The notes beneath the pieces are model-generated. The model ran no database searches. It was not told where the DNA came from and saw nothing but the letters and a program-made list of their open reading frames with translations. Below are positions 23,331 to 35,935 of a stretch of DNA of 64,000 bases, piece by piece. Positions within the stretch are counted from its first letter, which is position 1. The number at the start of each line of letters is the position of its first letter. Location of the stretch: positions 1,514,086 through 1,578,085 of the forward strand of contig JAYKAV010000478.1 in assembly GCA_035582835.1 (NCBI GenBank), written 5' to 3'. The DNA comes from Phoebastria nigripes. Lineage: Eukaryota > Chordata > Aves > Procellariiformes > Diomedeidae. Both the position numbers and the translations under genes were made by a program.

Positions 23331-24702
23331 TTTCCACCTATTTGCTGTAAAAGTGCAGCTTGAGATGGTATGAAAACAGCTTTGCTTCCTCTGTTCCTTT
23401 CATAACTCCTCCCACCCAGCGTTTCCTCTTTCAGAGTGGAAACACCATTGTAATAGCTATTTCTGAAATTTCCCTGCAAAGATCAGGAAGTGCAGAGGAA
23501 TACGTAAGTATGAGGAGGGGGAAAGGTAGTTTGCAAGTTATTTTGGGAGTGGGGAAGTTGTTTACATGAGTTTGGGAGAAAAGCTGAGGATAATTCTGTG
23601 TTGCCTTCAAACCAGTTGTTAAGTTTCTAGCTCTAGTCTCTCTGCTCTATAGAAACTATAAGAAACTGCAGTACTGGGTCTGCAGAATACCTAATGTGAA
23701 CTAATTGTCTTCAATGGAAATACACACACGATGGGAGCTAGGCCTAAATGCCATGCTGAAATACAGTCCGCTCGCAAACTCGTCCCTTATACCAAAAATC
23801 ATTGCTGAGATGGTGAAAGACAAATTTTAACTGACAACAGTGACAGCATACATCAGCATGCACATGGAGATACGGAAAGAGGGAAGGAGATGCTGTAAAA
23901 TTAGTAGAGCTTTGAAAATCTACAAAAATCATCTGCAAACATTTTGAGAGATTTCAGTGTTTGAACACATGATGTACTGGCAAATTAGATTCATTGTGGA
24001 GATACTGGAAAACACGGTGTCTTGTTTTGCAACTCCAGACCCCTCAACATTTAATCATTTGTGGTGAGTTTGGATGAATTATCGGAGTTTATTATTCTTC
24101 CTTTAAATGAGAAAGGCTCTTCAAACCTTGCAAATTCAATTTCAGTGCTTCTAAAGAAATGTATTTTGCAGCTTTTCCATCCTTTTGGATTCTTCTCCTC
24201 CCCCTCCACTACCTCGCCTCTTGCACTCTTCTCTTTGGAGAGCAGAGTTTAACATGCCATTGAGGAGATAGCCTGCATGCAAAGTCCCTCAAACATAAAC
24301 ACACTTAAAGAACANATTCATCACAGTGTGTTTCCAAATGTGGAAACCGCATTCCATCTGCACCCTTATCCAATGGTCATTAGCTTAGATGTTGAATGGA
24401 CATTCCTTAAAGTGAAGATTATGAAAACATACATACTGCTCAACAGTGATTCATCAGCTTCCAAGCTCTCTCTGCTCACGAGCAGTTGAGCTCAAAGTGA
24501 CTCAGGCTGGGGACTTTGAGAATGCTGTGCAGGAATTCGCTACATTGAGCCTGCAAAACTGTCTTCAGATGACTTCTCTGGTGATTAGAAAGCCCTGTGT
24601 TCATTTGACTCAGGTATTTTTCTGCATTTGTTGTCCTTTTAAAAGTTTGTGGTATTTTAACTTATAAGTTATGCATAATTATAAGAGGTTTTTTTATACC
24701 CT
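23331..24702. other. Unique sequence with one weak repeat fragment
   Basis: At 23705-23752 the phrases GTCTTCAATGGAAATAC and GGGAGCTAGGCCTAAATGCC resemble an ancient MITE-like family. Otherwise nothing is recognised. Confidence 0.4.
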
Positions 24703-24783
24703 GGCCCTGATTTTCCACTCAGGTTTACAGCACTGTAATATCAATGACTTCTGTGCTGTCACCCCGACGGAAGAATCAGAGCC
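24703..24783. repeat. Palindromic MITE-like relic with visible terminal inverted repeats
   Basis: The left end GGCCCTGATTTT pairs with the right end AGAATCAGAGCC (inverted, about 9 of 12 matching). GTTTACAGCACTGTAATATC and CAATGACTTCTGTGCTGTCA fill the middle. About 80 bp, the size of a short nonautonomous DNA element. Confidence 0.6.
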
Positions 24784-25030
24784 CTCGTGAGCGTGCTTGT
24801 CAGTAGTTTACAGATGACAGCAGTCACACACACTGCTTGACGATAAGGCAAGTTATCACCATTATTCCTTGACCTATTTTTTAGCTTGTAAATAACTGGG
24901 TCTAAATTCCCAGCCACAAACTGAAGATATTGTTTATTGATCTATTGTATAGGATTGCCTTGAAAGAGTTAGTATTTATCTTAGATGACTCATAGGTTGT
25001 TCTGATGATGGACGTGTCCTCTAGTTTGCT
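24784..25030. other. No recognisable feature
   Basis: AAGTTATCACCATTATTCC near 24848 faintly resembles the MIR/L2 phrase 'TTATCACCATTTTAC', but too little remains to call. Confidence 0.35.
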
Positions 25031-25083
25031 CTGTGTGTGAATGTGTGTATCTCTCTCCCGCTCTCTATGTGCGTATGTTTGTA

Positions 25084-25120
<37 letters not shown>

Positions 25121-25121
25121 A
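25031..25121 (+). repeat. Composite microsatellite (TG / CT / TATG / AT)
   Basis: Successive TG-rich, CTCTCT and GTATGT patches lead into a perfect (AT)13 run at 25089-25114 followed by seven A. Simple-sequence DNA, expected to vary in length. Confidence 0.95.
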
Positions 25122-25288
25122 TGGTTTGCTTTCATGACATACCCTTTAGAGTCTTTATTTCTTCTGAGGATTGTTTTTTAAAGAATCACTATTAGTCAAG
25201 CAAAAGTTACTGAGGCAGAGAGAAAAAAACTTGGATTACATAGGGAGCTACCAAAGATATTTGAAATAAAGGACAGCTTATTATTTAG

Positions 25289-25440
25289 GGCAATGGAGTA
25301 AGGGTGCAGAAGGAGAACTGAATTCAAGTGCTGAATTATGTGGACATGCTTAGTATGTTCTTGGTAAGTTGCTTAATCTACATGGTGATTCAGTTCCCCG
25401 TTTATAACATAGGGACAACACTTGACAGCCTGTTAATAAA
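25289..25440 (+). repeat. MIR/L2-like ancient element
   Basis: GCAATGGAGTAAGGGTGCAG, then GAACTGAATTCAAGTGCTGA, TTCTTGGTAAGTTGCTTAAT, GATTCAGTTCCCCGTTTATA and AACATAGGGACAACACTTG follow the MIR body order (tRNA-side 'GGGTTCAAATCC', 'TTGGGCAAGTCACTTAAC', 'CTCAGTTTCCCCATCTGTA', 'ATGGGGATAATAC'). Diverged but colinear over about 150 bases. Confidence 0.7.
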
Positions 25441-26784
25441 AAAAATCTATGAATGAATATGGTCTGTGGACATGATGGTGATGACAGCTTACTCAGAACT
25501 TACACAGTTTATCCGTCCTGGCCAGATCTTGCTGTTTGATATAATTTTGGATCCTGCCTTAAACAACATTCTGCTGCAGATCTCTTAAAATGTTGGTCTC
25601 TGTGGCACCTATTCAAACTGGAATTAGGTCCTCATTGGGTTGTGACAGAAGACAATGAAATTAAACTAAGGACATAATCCCAGTGTACAATTTTAGGGCA
25701 AGACACCAAAATAGTTGTCCCAGGACAAAGTAGGTCTCTAAAATAGGTCTCTAGCAGAGCTGTATTTGCACCAGTCAAACGTATTAAGGAAGTAATAAAA
25801 TGTTTTTGAATTACCACTTTGGAAGATATTTTGGAAGCACCTAACTTGGCTATACAAGTACTGTTCAACTGCAGGCTATGAATCTTTGACATCTACTTCC
25901 ACAGAGTATCAAGTAGGTGCTATTTAATGCGAAATAAAGGCTGCTATAAATTTCTTTCAATCTGAAGTGCAATTGCATGTATTTTCAGATCCCTATATTC
26001 CATCGTTAGTTTTATGGGTCACATGGATGCATCTTGTACCTGTATATTAATGACAACATTTGGTTTATGTTATAAACTTCTCTTCCCACAAGTACGTGGT
26101 GGTGTTGTATAGAATGCACATTCCCATAATCATTTCATATGTTTTCAGTCTTAAAAATAAAGTTTATATAATGAAAATACAATATAATTATACACATGGG
26201 AGTTCTGGTTTGGAAGAGGTTCAGCAGAATTCTTTGATAAAACAAGCCCCCAACCACAAAAGCTACATACAGTGATTTGACAGTCAAACATATATAATCA
26301 CTTACGCTAAATTAAAGGCAGTGTCACCACGTTAAAAGCAGCACATTGAAATCCCTTATGTCACTTTTGGCCAACAAGTGACAAATACTGTAAATCCAAC
26401 CAAATGCATCCTTGAATAAACTTTGAGCAACTTTTTAAAAAGGTGCTTGGGGTGGTCAGTTATATAAGGAAATGGGAGTGCAAAGGATATATTTATATAG
26501 GGTTAGTTTATGATACTAATTGAGTGCTCTTACACAGTCAGCAGCCCAGTCCTTTTTTGCTCTGCACCCATTTCTAGTACCCAGAAATGGACCATATGAG
26601 GGTTGTCAGAGCAAAAAAATCATCCAGAATTATCTTATTAGGCGGAACTGTTAGTATCTGTAAAGTTAAACACCTCATTGTTTAGGTGGGATTTTCCATG
26701 TGCTGTTCCTGCTAATATCTCTTCCCAAAACACATGAACCCTTTTTCACTCCACCAAAACTGCCTCTTTGTGTAGAAAGTTCAT
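25441..26784. other. Unique sequence, no gene recognised
   Basis: Contains a direct repeat of TAGGTCTCTA at 25731-25740 and 25744-25753 (period 13). Otherwise AT-rich with no recognisable element. Confidence 0.5.
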
Positions 26785-26870
26785 GGGCAAGATCCTCCAT
26801 GGATACAGAATTTTGTAGCTCCACTGAGAGCAGCAGGATGATGCTGATTTACACCAGATATGGATCTGGT
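26785..26870. repeat. Palindromic MITE-like relic (AGATCCTC...GATTTACACCAG...GGATCTGG)
   Basis: GGGCAAGATCCTCC at one end, TAGCTCCACTGAGAGCAGC in the middle, GATGCTGATTTACACCAGAT and GGATCTGG at the other end. Shares its phrases with 36796 and 63245, forming a recognisable subfamily. Confidence 0.6.
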
Positions 26871-27344
26871 TCACAGCATGTTTCAGTCTGAATTCACAAA
26901 GCATGGAGTAATGTGAAACAAGGAAGTGACTTTTGTGAAAAGCATTTTGGAAAGGAAAACCAAAAATGATGGATGTACCACTGGGGCAGAGGGAGTGGAG
27001 CCCGCCTCAAAGAAGACCTTGTAGAGCTGCCAGCCTTCCCACAAAATGTGCTGCTGCTCTCAGAGAGGAGGGGGAGGTTTCCCCAGGACAAATGCAGCCA
27101 CACCAAGCACCCTAATAACTACTTTGTAGATATTTTTATGTACCGTCACATCAAAACCAGACAGAACTTCCAAAACATTTGAATTCGACCCATCACTGAT
27201 TAATGGAAGGAGGAGAAAGAGAATGGGTGGGAAGAATAGTCATTGTGAACTGCCATAACACTGGGCAGTAAGCCACGCTATTCAACAAATGAGACAATAC
27301 ATTAAAAAATAAAACTTTGTTTTCAGGGGCCTTCTATATATATC
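26871..27344. other. No recognisable feature
   Basis: Short complementary frames near 26894-27182 are chance-like. No repeat recognised. Confidence 0.5.
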
Positions 27345-27414
27345 AAGAGCTTGATTCACAGACCACTAAAGTTAATGGGAATCTTTCCTTTGACTTTAAC
27401 CAGCTACTGGTCCA
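27345..27414. repeat. Palindromic MITE-like relic (AAAGTTAATGGGAA / TTTGACTTT)
   Basis: AGAGCTTGATTCACAGACC, then CTAAAGTTAATGGGAATC, then TTTCCTTTGACTTTAACC and TGGTCCAG. The central halves AAAGTTAATGGGAA and TTTCCTTTGACTTT are near-perfect inverted copies. Short, well preserved palindrome of the CAATGGGAG group. Confidence 0.6.
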
Positions 27415-30400
27415 GCTATTACAAAAGAAGGGTTAATACAGCTTTGCGCTTACTCAGTGACTCAAGATTAGAAAATTACAAGGTTGAATACAACATCAAG
27501 GGTTAGTTACTAACTGCAACTAATTACTCAGAATACACGGTCATTTTGCCCACCTGTATGTACTGCATTTTACTATGGAAGCTATTAGCATGAACCAATA
27601 GATGGAGAAAAGATTTAACAAAAGATGGAAAATGTACAAGCTTACAAGAAAGAATAGTTAATAATTTATGTTCCACCTGACATTTAAAGGTCTGCAAACA
27701 GTATTATTTGGGGAAAAAAACCTGATTTTCAAATATTGTATACCTTTTTATAGCTTCTTTCTATTTCCTTCCCTCTGGAAGCAATTAGCTCAATCATATT
27801 ATAATTCTTTCATCTTCAACTATGCAACTGACCATCTTACCATTCCAGTTAAATATGCAGCAGAGCCACTAGTCCTTTGTGAGGNTCGGGATTGTTCATT
27901 TCAATAGGAGTTTGGGGTGGGGATAGTAAATCATCCTATTCCTGATCCACATGTGCTAATGGAAGAGGTGACCCTCCTCCTTTTACCATTACTTTGTTGG
28001 AGGTCCTGCCTCCACCAATCTGCTGACAGAGAAGGCAGTATGAGAACTTCCATATTGCATGGGACAAATTAGCCATGCTAAGTTGAATTCTCAATCTAAT
28101 TCTCTATCAGGGGAATTAATTTCTCCTAAGGCCCATAATAAATTTTACCAAAGTTAGCTCATCAAGAAAGACTGAACTGTGAGGATACCTAGGACAACTT
28201 GCTGCTTTCACAGGTAAGAAGAAGTGTGGCAGCTCACCCGAGCTATGCTCAATGGGTGTCAAACAACCTAGAGGGATCCAGAAGGAAACCTCTATCAGTA
28301 GCCTTAACGTTAGTCACCAGAGAAAAGGAAAACAATTCCTCATTCTCTCTTAAAGGTATTTCCTCTGGGATGTTTTTTGACCTAGCTTTTTTAACCGTGC
28401 GAGACGCACCACAGTTACAAGCTCTGGATCAGATTCCTCCCTTATAACCATCAAAAAGGGATAGAGAGAAAGTAACTTCTGTAGTACAATACCAGGTGAA
28501 AGCTGGTGGCATTGCCGCGTACTCAGAATCTGGGGTGGTTAGATCCTTAGACGTATTCAGCAAAGCTCTCTATCGAGCTTAAAGGGTGCATAAAACTCAA
28601 CAGCTTAACCACATGAGACTGCACTTCCATTATGCAAAGGGCTTCCCCGATGTGGCTGAAATATATCCCACAGTACTTGCTCTCTGCCTTTGGGAATTTG
28701 AAACTGCAGCTATACTGATTCCACCAGGTCTGCAGATATACTTGTGTTTTCATTCACTGATCACTTTTTTTCCCTCATATGTCTGGGACTCATTAATAGA
28801 AAATCGATATTTAGTGTCATTAAGGATCAGGACTAAAGACTCTTCTGGAGCAGAGCTTTGTTGATGAGTCAGTCACAATTCAACTGAAACAATATTCAGG
28901 TGTTTCTACAGTACAGGAAATGCTTGGATCACTTTTTCCCTTCCTTTTATATGTAAATGCAAGCATATTTAATATCCTGGACACTTCTACTTGGTAATGT
29001 TGACGGAAAGTGATTGGTTGACAGTGGGAAGTCAAATGGCAAGAGAAAATTAAGGTGGCGCAAAAGTTACTGTAGATATTTTTGTGCCTTCAGTGACAAT
29101 ATATGCCAGTAAACAAAAAAAAAGAATTCTCCTGGTCATACTTAATGTAAATATCACAAGGATTATGTCTATTTTCCAACCAAGAAATGTCAGGTTCAGA
29201 AATTTCACTGTAGAAAACAGGAATGGTTCACATTTCATTCAGTTCTACACTTAGCTCTACCTGAAATATCAGAGACGTGAATGGTGTCACTTTTTACTCT
29301 TCATGGCTGGAAAGACTTTTTCTTTTAATCTGAGTTTTCTAGTTTTTTTAAAAAGCTTTTTTTCTCACTTTCTTATTGGAGAAGAAATGTTTAATCTGAA
29401 AGTTAGACCTTGTTTGAAGCCAGCTGTAGCTCCTCATCCAAAACCCAGTGCATAGGTTCTCACTATGTCCAGTTGACTCTTTTTCTTTGACTCAGGTAAA
29501 AATCTCAGCATGTACTGAACTTTAAATACAAACTTTTGCTTGAATTGGGGTACTTTCCAAAGCAGAATGCTTAATTATTCATGTTAAAAGTAAGGAAATG
29601 CACAGATAATACCTAGGAAAAGTAGATTGCTGGAGAAAGACAAAACAGCCTGGCTCCCTCTTGACTTTGCCTAGGTCAAAGGGAAAAGTGGAGGCACTGG
29701 CTTCTGCTTACGTTTTCTTCTTTCATCTTATTGATAGCAGGAATATGAGTCCAGCTCTCCAAGACTTTCTGTCCAAGTTCCTCCCTTTGCTCGCCTCCCT
29801 TCCCAAGACCAGTCCCTTTCCTCTCTTTTATCCTTACACAGCAATACTCAGCTTTGCATTTTGAAAAGGCTTGAGCTTGAGCTGACTCTGTGCAGAGGTA
29901 ATGGCTAGTTGAAGGAAGAGTGATATGTTCATTTTACAATGCATTTTGGCATACCAGTAGGTAAAAGGGTTCTAGCTAGACTGCAGGAAAAAAGGCATTT
30001 TCATTCTTCTTGTTTTTTGTTAAGTCCCTGAACCAAACGCTTTGAAATTTGTGCACCTAAAGAGGCGCCCACATCTCTATTTCAAGAAATTGCCTGAATG
30101 GGAATGGTTGCTGCTGGTTAACTTCCTTGGAAATATAGTCAATTGAAGTTTCATGACTGTCTTATACAAGGCCTCATAACTGTAAATAATGGTCAGGGTT
30201 TCCATGCAGGAAGAAATCTTCAAGGCATCAGCAAGAATGTGGCTGAACAGATATACCTAGTGACAAAGTCGGGGCCTTCAAAACCAACATAGTTCTGCTG
30301 TGGTGCTCCAGCAAGATCTCTGTAACATTCCATGGTCCTGGGAAATACATGGGGCTGTTGAACGTATAATCACTTGTAAAGGTGAGGCGAGCTACTAATT

Positions 30401-32123
30401 CTGAGTAACACACACATGTCCATTGCGTACTCAGGCAAACTGAACTTCCAGTCTTCAGCCTTGTCCATCTGCTCTGTCGATTTCTTTTGACTTATCTTTT
30501 TTTTAAAGGCACCAATTATGCGCAAATCAAATGAGTCTGTTTCTTTAGGTCCATTAATTATTACATTCAATTTACATTTTCTGTTTACTTTTTCCCTTCT
30601 CTATGGAAGCTATTGAAGGTCTGATGATTCAGAATGCTCTGGGAACACTATGTGGCTTTCCTTCTTGTTTGCCCATTGTAACGGAGCTCATTTTTCAGTG
30701 GAGGTTTCCCATTATTTCCAGGAAAAATGTGGTCAAACCCATGTACTCCCAAACCTTTTGATCTCCTGAATCCTCTTCATATCCCAGATAAAAAAGTCAG
30801 TGATTAAGACAGAGTTCCTAAAAGGACACATAGTCAGGCTTCCCTTTGACCAAAATGGTTTCCCAGTGAATCAAACCTTTCTCAGCTCAGGGGGGGCTCG
30901 ACAATAGACCCTGAAAAGATGGATAGAGCAATTGTCCTGCTTAGTGATCCACGAAAGGAAAGGGGTCCCTGGTGAAGGGAGACCTACACTAAGTCTGACC
31001 TGACACTGCAGGAGTAAGACAATAAAAGGTCAAGGAGACTAACGAGAGGAAAAATGCAGACAATAGGTGCCACAGCTAGCACACAGCTCCTGCCACGCAG
31101 ACTATGGGGCAGCAACGTTAACTGCCTCAGACATGTGAAGGGGAAGTGAAGCGGAAAGAACTTGAAGTTTCCTTCTTAAGAATTGTGGCCCAGCATCTTC
31201 AGGATTTACCCAGGCCTCACAGAGAGGTCAAAGTGATGCAGCTAGACCTGAGGTGAATGAAAAATAAAGATTATCTAATTGGGGAGGAGAAAAATATAGA
31301 TGTATTTCACCCCGAATGAAAAAGGCAACAACTTGACAGTTGGGATCTGCAGCAAGTTCCCAAGGCACTTTGTGGGAGGATGCAGAAAAAGCTTTTGCCT
31401 AATTCTGTTTAAAAAATCCCAACAACTTGATGTATGTGAAGTCTTGCAATGGGCATATTTTTCTTCTGTATGAACAAGCAGATTCTCAGTTTACACCATC
31501 TGGGACTCAACTGAATTTCCTTCAAGCGCCCAGCAATTGTTTCTTTCCATGTGTGAAAGAATCCTGGTCCTTGTGATCCAGCTGGAGACGAAAGGATCTC
31601 TGTGGCTTCTGCATGCATCCCTGTCGTCAGTGGCATCTCCATTATCACTTCTTTGTAGCTGGGCCTTGCCCTCGTTAAACAGAACAGCCCCTTCCTACTT
31701 AGGTCAGACAAGTACTGTGAATACTACTTTTGCATGTGTACACCAACAGGCCACTCTTTAGTTAACAACTAACATTTTAAAAGCCTCATCAGAGGACTCG
31801 GGAAGAAAATCTCCCTCGATTGTATTTGTCATATAAGTAGCTGAACGTTTTTGCCATTTTAAATGACATTTTTCGTCTTTTCAATGACCCGATCTTTTGA
31901 CAGCAGACATCATGAGCACTGAGATTTATCAGAGTATCATTTCTGTGATAGGAACTGACAGGTGGAATAAACATTTTCTCATCCGTAAAAGCAAAATAAT
32001 ACAGCATTTTAAAATTCAATAGGTTCAGGTAAGACAACTTGCTTTGGAACCTTGCACAAAAATAACACTTTCCCAACACTGTTAGAAATCAGATGTAGCT
32101 GTAGAGAGAAGGAATTGGGACGG
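27415..32123. other. Long unique stretch, no gene recognised
   Basis: About 4.7 kb with no recognised repeat, RNA or exon. The longest frames (100 codons at 31409-31711 minus, 92 at 28586-28864 plus) carry no domain. Composition is AT-rich and CpG-poor. Confidence 0.5.
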
Positions 32124-32262
32124 TAGTATTGGTTAGAGGACTGCATGTGGAAATTAAACAGCACACCTGGATTTTATTCTCAGGTCAATTGCTGGCTTGC
32201 TGTGCAATCCCAGGCAAAGCCCTAGAGCTCCCTCTGCCTCAGCTTCCCTGTCTGGAAATTAA
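32124..32262 (+). repeat. MIR/L2-like ancient element
   Basis: AGTATTGGTTAGAGGACTGC, CACCTGGATTTTATTCTCAG, GCTGGCTTGCTGTGCAATCC, CAGGCAAAGCCCTAGAG and CTGCCTCAGCTTCCCTGTCT are colinear with the MIR body ('GTGGTTAGAGCAC', 'CTGGGTTCTATTCCCAG', 'GACTTGCTGTGTGACCTTGG', 'GCCTCAGTTTCCCCATCTG'). One of the clearest copies in the window. Confidence 0.8.
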
Positions 32263-32693
32263 ATCCAGCTTCTTAAGGAACTTTTTGGATCTTGGGTTAG
32301 AAGTACAGCAGATTATTATTTTCACCTATTTATTTTATTACATGTATATCAAAGGGAGAGAGAATTTAAGAAGCATATGTTAGTTGAGGAATGGTGTGAA
32401 TTTCAGCTGGCGTTAGACAACTATGAAAATTACAATTTAAGAGTAAAATACTTTTCCTTATTCTGAGATGATGACTGAATCAAAACCAAATTCTTTTAAA
32501 AGCCATCTCAATTGGAAACTATTAGGTAATTTCATTGGAGAGTGGAGAAGGGGGTGGACAATATTCCTCCTACAATTACTGAGTCTTCTACAAATGAAAT
32601 GATCTCTTTGCATTCCAGTGATGACCCCAGACATTGATGAAAGCTGTGTTTCTCATCTGACCTCTTGTTTTAAGTTTCCACCTGTGTAACTCT
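32263..32693. other. No recognisable feature
   Basis: AT-rich unique sequence between two ancient repeat fragments. Confidence 0.5.
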
Positions 32694-32800
32694 GCATTAT
32701 TATTATTATTAACTCTATAGAGCCTGTAGATGAGCACAACACTTACAGAAAAAATGAAAGATGGACCTCTCCTTTAAGGAACTAGCAGTTTAAGGAACTT
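32694..32800 (-). repeat. MIR/L2-like tail fragment with (ATT)n start
   Basis: An ATTATTATTATTATT run is followed by TATAGAGCCTGTAGATGAGC, ACAACACTTACAG and TTTAAGGAACTAGCAGTTTA. This is the tail half of the same family as 15091-15400 (ATT-rich start, 'GCACTTTACAG', 'AAGGAGCTTGCAGTCTA'). Truncated and diverged. Confidence 0.5.
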
Positions 32801-34969
32801 TATTCCCAGAGTTATCTCCATTAGTGCTGGAAGAAATTCTACTCAAGATCAAACTGTAAAGTGACAAATGCTTTTAAAGCCTGTAGAGTTACAAAAGCCC
32901 AAGCAGAGAGGGAAGTAGGTATTTCTGCTGTGCTGAAGCAGAGAATTTATATGAAAAAAGAGAAAGGACTGCAGTGCCTAGATTTGCTGAACATCTGGTT
33001 TTGACCAAGCCAATCTGATCTGTAAGCTTCAGCAGGGATTCAGGTTGGAGTGAAACANAGACAATTAAACACTTGCTCAGAATGCGGTATCTAAACCATA
33101 GTTTGAAACCCAGGCAGATACCTCACTAGCAGGCACTGGGTGTTAGACTAGCTCCCTGGGCACTTCTATCCAAAGCCAGTGAGCATTGTAGTTCTGAACT
33201 TACTAGCTATATTTGACAGGAGTCAGCAACCACACATCCCACGGTGGAAAAAGCAGCAGACTACTTCCTTTGGCTCTGGGAACGTATAACTGAATGTCTC
33301 TAGCAGCTTATGGACTAGGATGGAGAAGATAATGACCAGTAATAGAGATCTAGCCTCAAATGTTCAGCACAGATCCACATACCTTATTGTCACGAAGAAA
33401 AAACACTTGGGATGTCTCTACGCTAACACTGTAGCACAGACTTGGAGTTTGTTTCTGAAGTGAATCTCCCTGTTGTTCCCTTTGCTGTGCTCTGGTTCAC
33501 ATCCCAGAGCACGTGGACTCAATTCCTTTTAGATTCATCCAAACCATGAGGTCTGTTCCAGCTCCAGGAGTGAACCTAACTTATATGCAGCCAGTGGGAC
33601 TCGGCTACATCTGGCCCAGAGTAAAATCCCTAAAGCGCTGGAAGCATGGACCTTGGGACCTCAGCTCCAACAATTTTGCTGGACGAATCTGCTCCTTTCA
33701 GGAGTCAGCACTTCGTAGTGGTGACATGGCTTTAGGGCAGTTCTCTACAGCACTGCAGCCACCAGCGATTGCAGGGGAGCACCATGGATCTGAGCTGAAG
33801 ATTGACTCTCTCCACCATGTTGTCTTGCANATCATTTTCCATCTGGCCTTTTCTTGGTTGCTCAGATTTAGGGCCACGGCCCAAATATTCTTAACTGCCA
33901 CACATACTACAAATGTGATTCATCCGTCTAAATGTAAGGTAGGTGTATGCCTAAGATCAAATGAATCATGTTGTAAAAGTGCCTGTGTTTTTCCATTGAC
34001 GGTAGCTCAGATGATAGAGTAATGAAGACCAGCTAAAGTGTGGTGGAACTACTCCCACAGCACATGCCTATTATCTCATTTTTCAGGTTATGTCTAATAG
34101 GTTTAATAAACACTTCACAAGACCTGGAAGGGAATAGTAACTCTTCTAATCATTCTGCTGGCCAGATTTTTACAGTCAGTGTGTTTTTGTATTGCAGTTG
34201 GTGATTAAAAAAATACCACGTCACACAGGTGCAATTCACATATAAAAATAGTAAATCTGGGCTCCTTCTCTGTAGCTGATAAGGACCCCTGCAAAGCTCC
34301 CTTCTGATCGTCATAGTTTTTTAATTGAGTTTAATTAGCCATTGAAATAATTTCCCAAAGTTTATAGTGTATTTTCCCTCTCTGGAACATTTTAAATCAA
34401 GATGATATCTTTTTCCAAAAGATACGCTCCAGTTCAAACAGGGATGAATTCCAGGGAACTCAGGAGGCCGACGTGCTGCAGCAGCTCGCAGCTTTTTCAG
34501 TCTGTGGACACCTGAACATTTTACCTTGGAAGTACAAAGCTCTCTGGACCAAATTCAAATGTACTATCAGTAGGCTTGCTTCCTCAGCTGCAGTTTGAAT
34601 ACAGACTCACAGGATGACAATCACCTTTAGAGGTATGTATCAAGGCATATTTTCAAACATGTGCCTGTAGCTTAATATGCCTTAAACTTAAATGTACCAG
34701 AATTTTCTTCGTTCGTTCTATGTTCGTTTTTAATTCTGATTTCCAAATCCTCCCAAGGAATATCATGCGTGACATAAAGACTCATCAAATTGTTTTGCAG
34801 AGGTAGAGATACAATCTTTAATATATTTTCAAAAGCTTTGCTTCATTTCTCACGAGGAAAGATTGTGTTAATCAAAATAGAAATTTGCTACATGGGGCCC
34901 AAGATGTAACACTTTATCCCAGTTGGATCTGAGGATACTGAACATTTTGCTGTATTAAGTCATAAATTT
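32801..34969. other. Unique sequence with an orphan 170-codon open frame
   Basis: A + frame runs 33513-34022 from a GTG. It has no recognisable domain, no homologous motif known to me and one N codon, so I do not call it a gene. GATGTCTCTACGCTAACACT near 33413 could be a remnant of another old transposon. No other element recognised. Confidence 0.4.
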
Positions 34970-35053
34970 GGGCCAGATACCGCAATCAGCCTACTCTAGA
35001 CTCCTAATGATGTCAGTGTGAGTGCCATATATAGGTCAGCTACAAAATTAGGT
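34970..35053. repeat. MITE-like relic (GGGCCAGATAC type)
   Basis: GGGCCAGATACCGCAATCAG, then ATGATGTCAGTGTGAGTGCC and GCTACAAAATTAGGT. The phrases follow the order 'GGGCCAGATCCTG...TCAATGGGAGTGCC...AAGATCAGG' of the same palindromic group. Confidence 0.45.
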
Positions 35054-35682
35054 AATTTTCAAAAGGAGATGTATTCTCTCAGAATATGTCATGATTTATA
35101 TGGCTCCCACAAGGCCATACCCCAAACATTTAGTGAAGCGCTCTGCAAGTCTAACTGCATTTTATCCAAAAAGAAGAAAGCAACCACAGCAACAGAATTG
35201 ACTTTACAGTTCTGTTCCGGTGTATAAGGAAACAGAGAGGGCATGTTTTCCAATAACTGAACACAGCTATATTAATTGGTTCAATAACACAATGTTCTCC
35301 ACCAGCTTTTGGCCAATACCTGGCATGAATATCACTGTCAGAGTTATCCTGACTAATGAAGAATTCATGCCGATCAGACAGACTGTGAGGTGGTCAGTGC
35401 CGTATTAACCAGCGCAGTTCTTCTCAAATGTCTTCTGACACTGTGGCCCTTTGTAAAAGGACAAAACCAAGTAGGACAGTAAAAATTGCAGTATAAAGGT
35501 TAATTACTCACATGCCTGCTCATGCTCACCGTTACTCTTTGGTTCTCATTCATCTCCCTGCTTGAATTTGTATGCCATTTTCTTTGCTCGGTTCTCAATG
35601 GCCATGTTTGCCCTTTTACTTACTGTTTTACGACTGAGTACAGATCATCTAGCATGTTTGTTACTGACTAATACCATTACTG
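35054..35682. other. No recognisable feature
   Basis: Short chance frames only; no repeat recognised. Confidence 0.5.
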
Positions 35683-35935
35683 ATAGCTTATACTTCTCTA
35701 GCACCTTCCACTTACTTGTTTCAATGTTTTTCATGTGCACTAACAAACAAAATGTCTCAATAACCTCGTGAAGTAAGGATGGCTCTGTCTGCTTTACACG
35801 TAGGTCAGCTACACTGAGATAGGTTACAGTTCATGACTTGCCCAAGGTTACACAGGAAATGTGTGGCAGAACTCGGAATGGAAACCAGATTTCGCGCTCT
35901 CCTGCCTTAACAACAAGGTTATCCTTTCTCTTTGT
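35683..35935 (-). repeat. MIR/L2-like ancient element
   Basis: Read on the + strand: CTCTAGCACCTTCCACTTAC, CAATAACCTCGTGAAGTAAG, TCATGACTTGCCCAAGGTTA, CACAGGAAATGTGTGGCAGA, CTCGGAATGGAAACCAGATT and AACAAGGTTATCCTTTCTC. This is the reverse complement of the MIR/L2 order, with 'ACTTGCCCAAGGTCACAC' almost intact. About 250 bases are colinear. Confidence 0.8.

Noticed and set aside
24902..25135. Minus frame rich in IYIYIY and RERERD
   Set aside because: Pure translation of the composite microsatellite at 25031-25121.
33513..34022. 169-codon open frame on the + strand
   Set aside because: Starts at GTG, includes an N codon, no domain or known protein similarity, no exon boundary signals. Consistent with chance in 64 kb.
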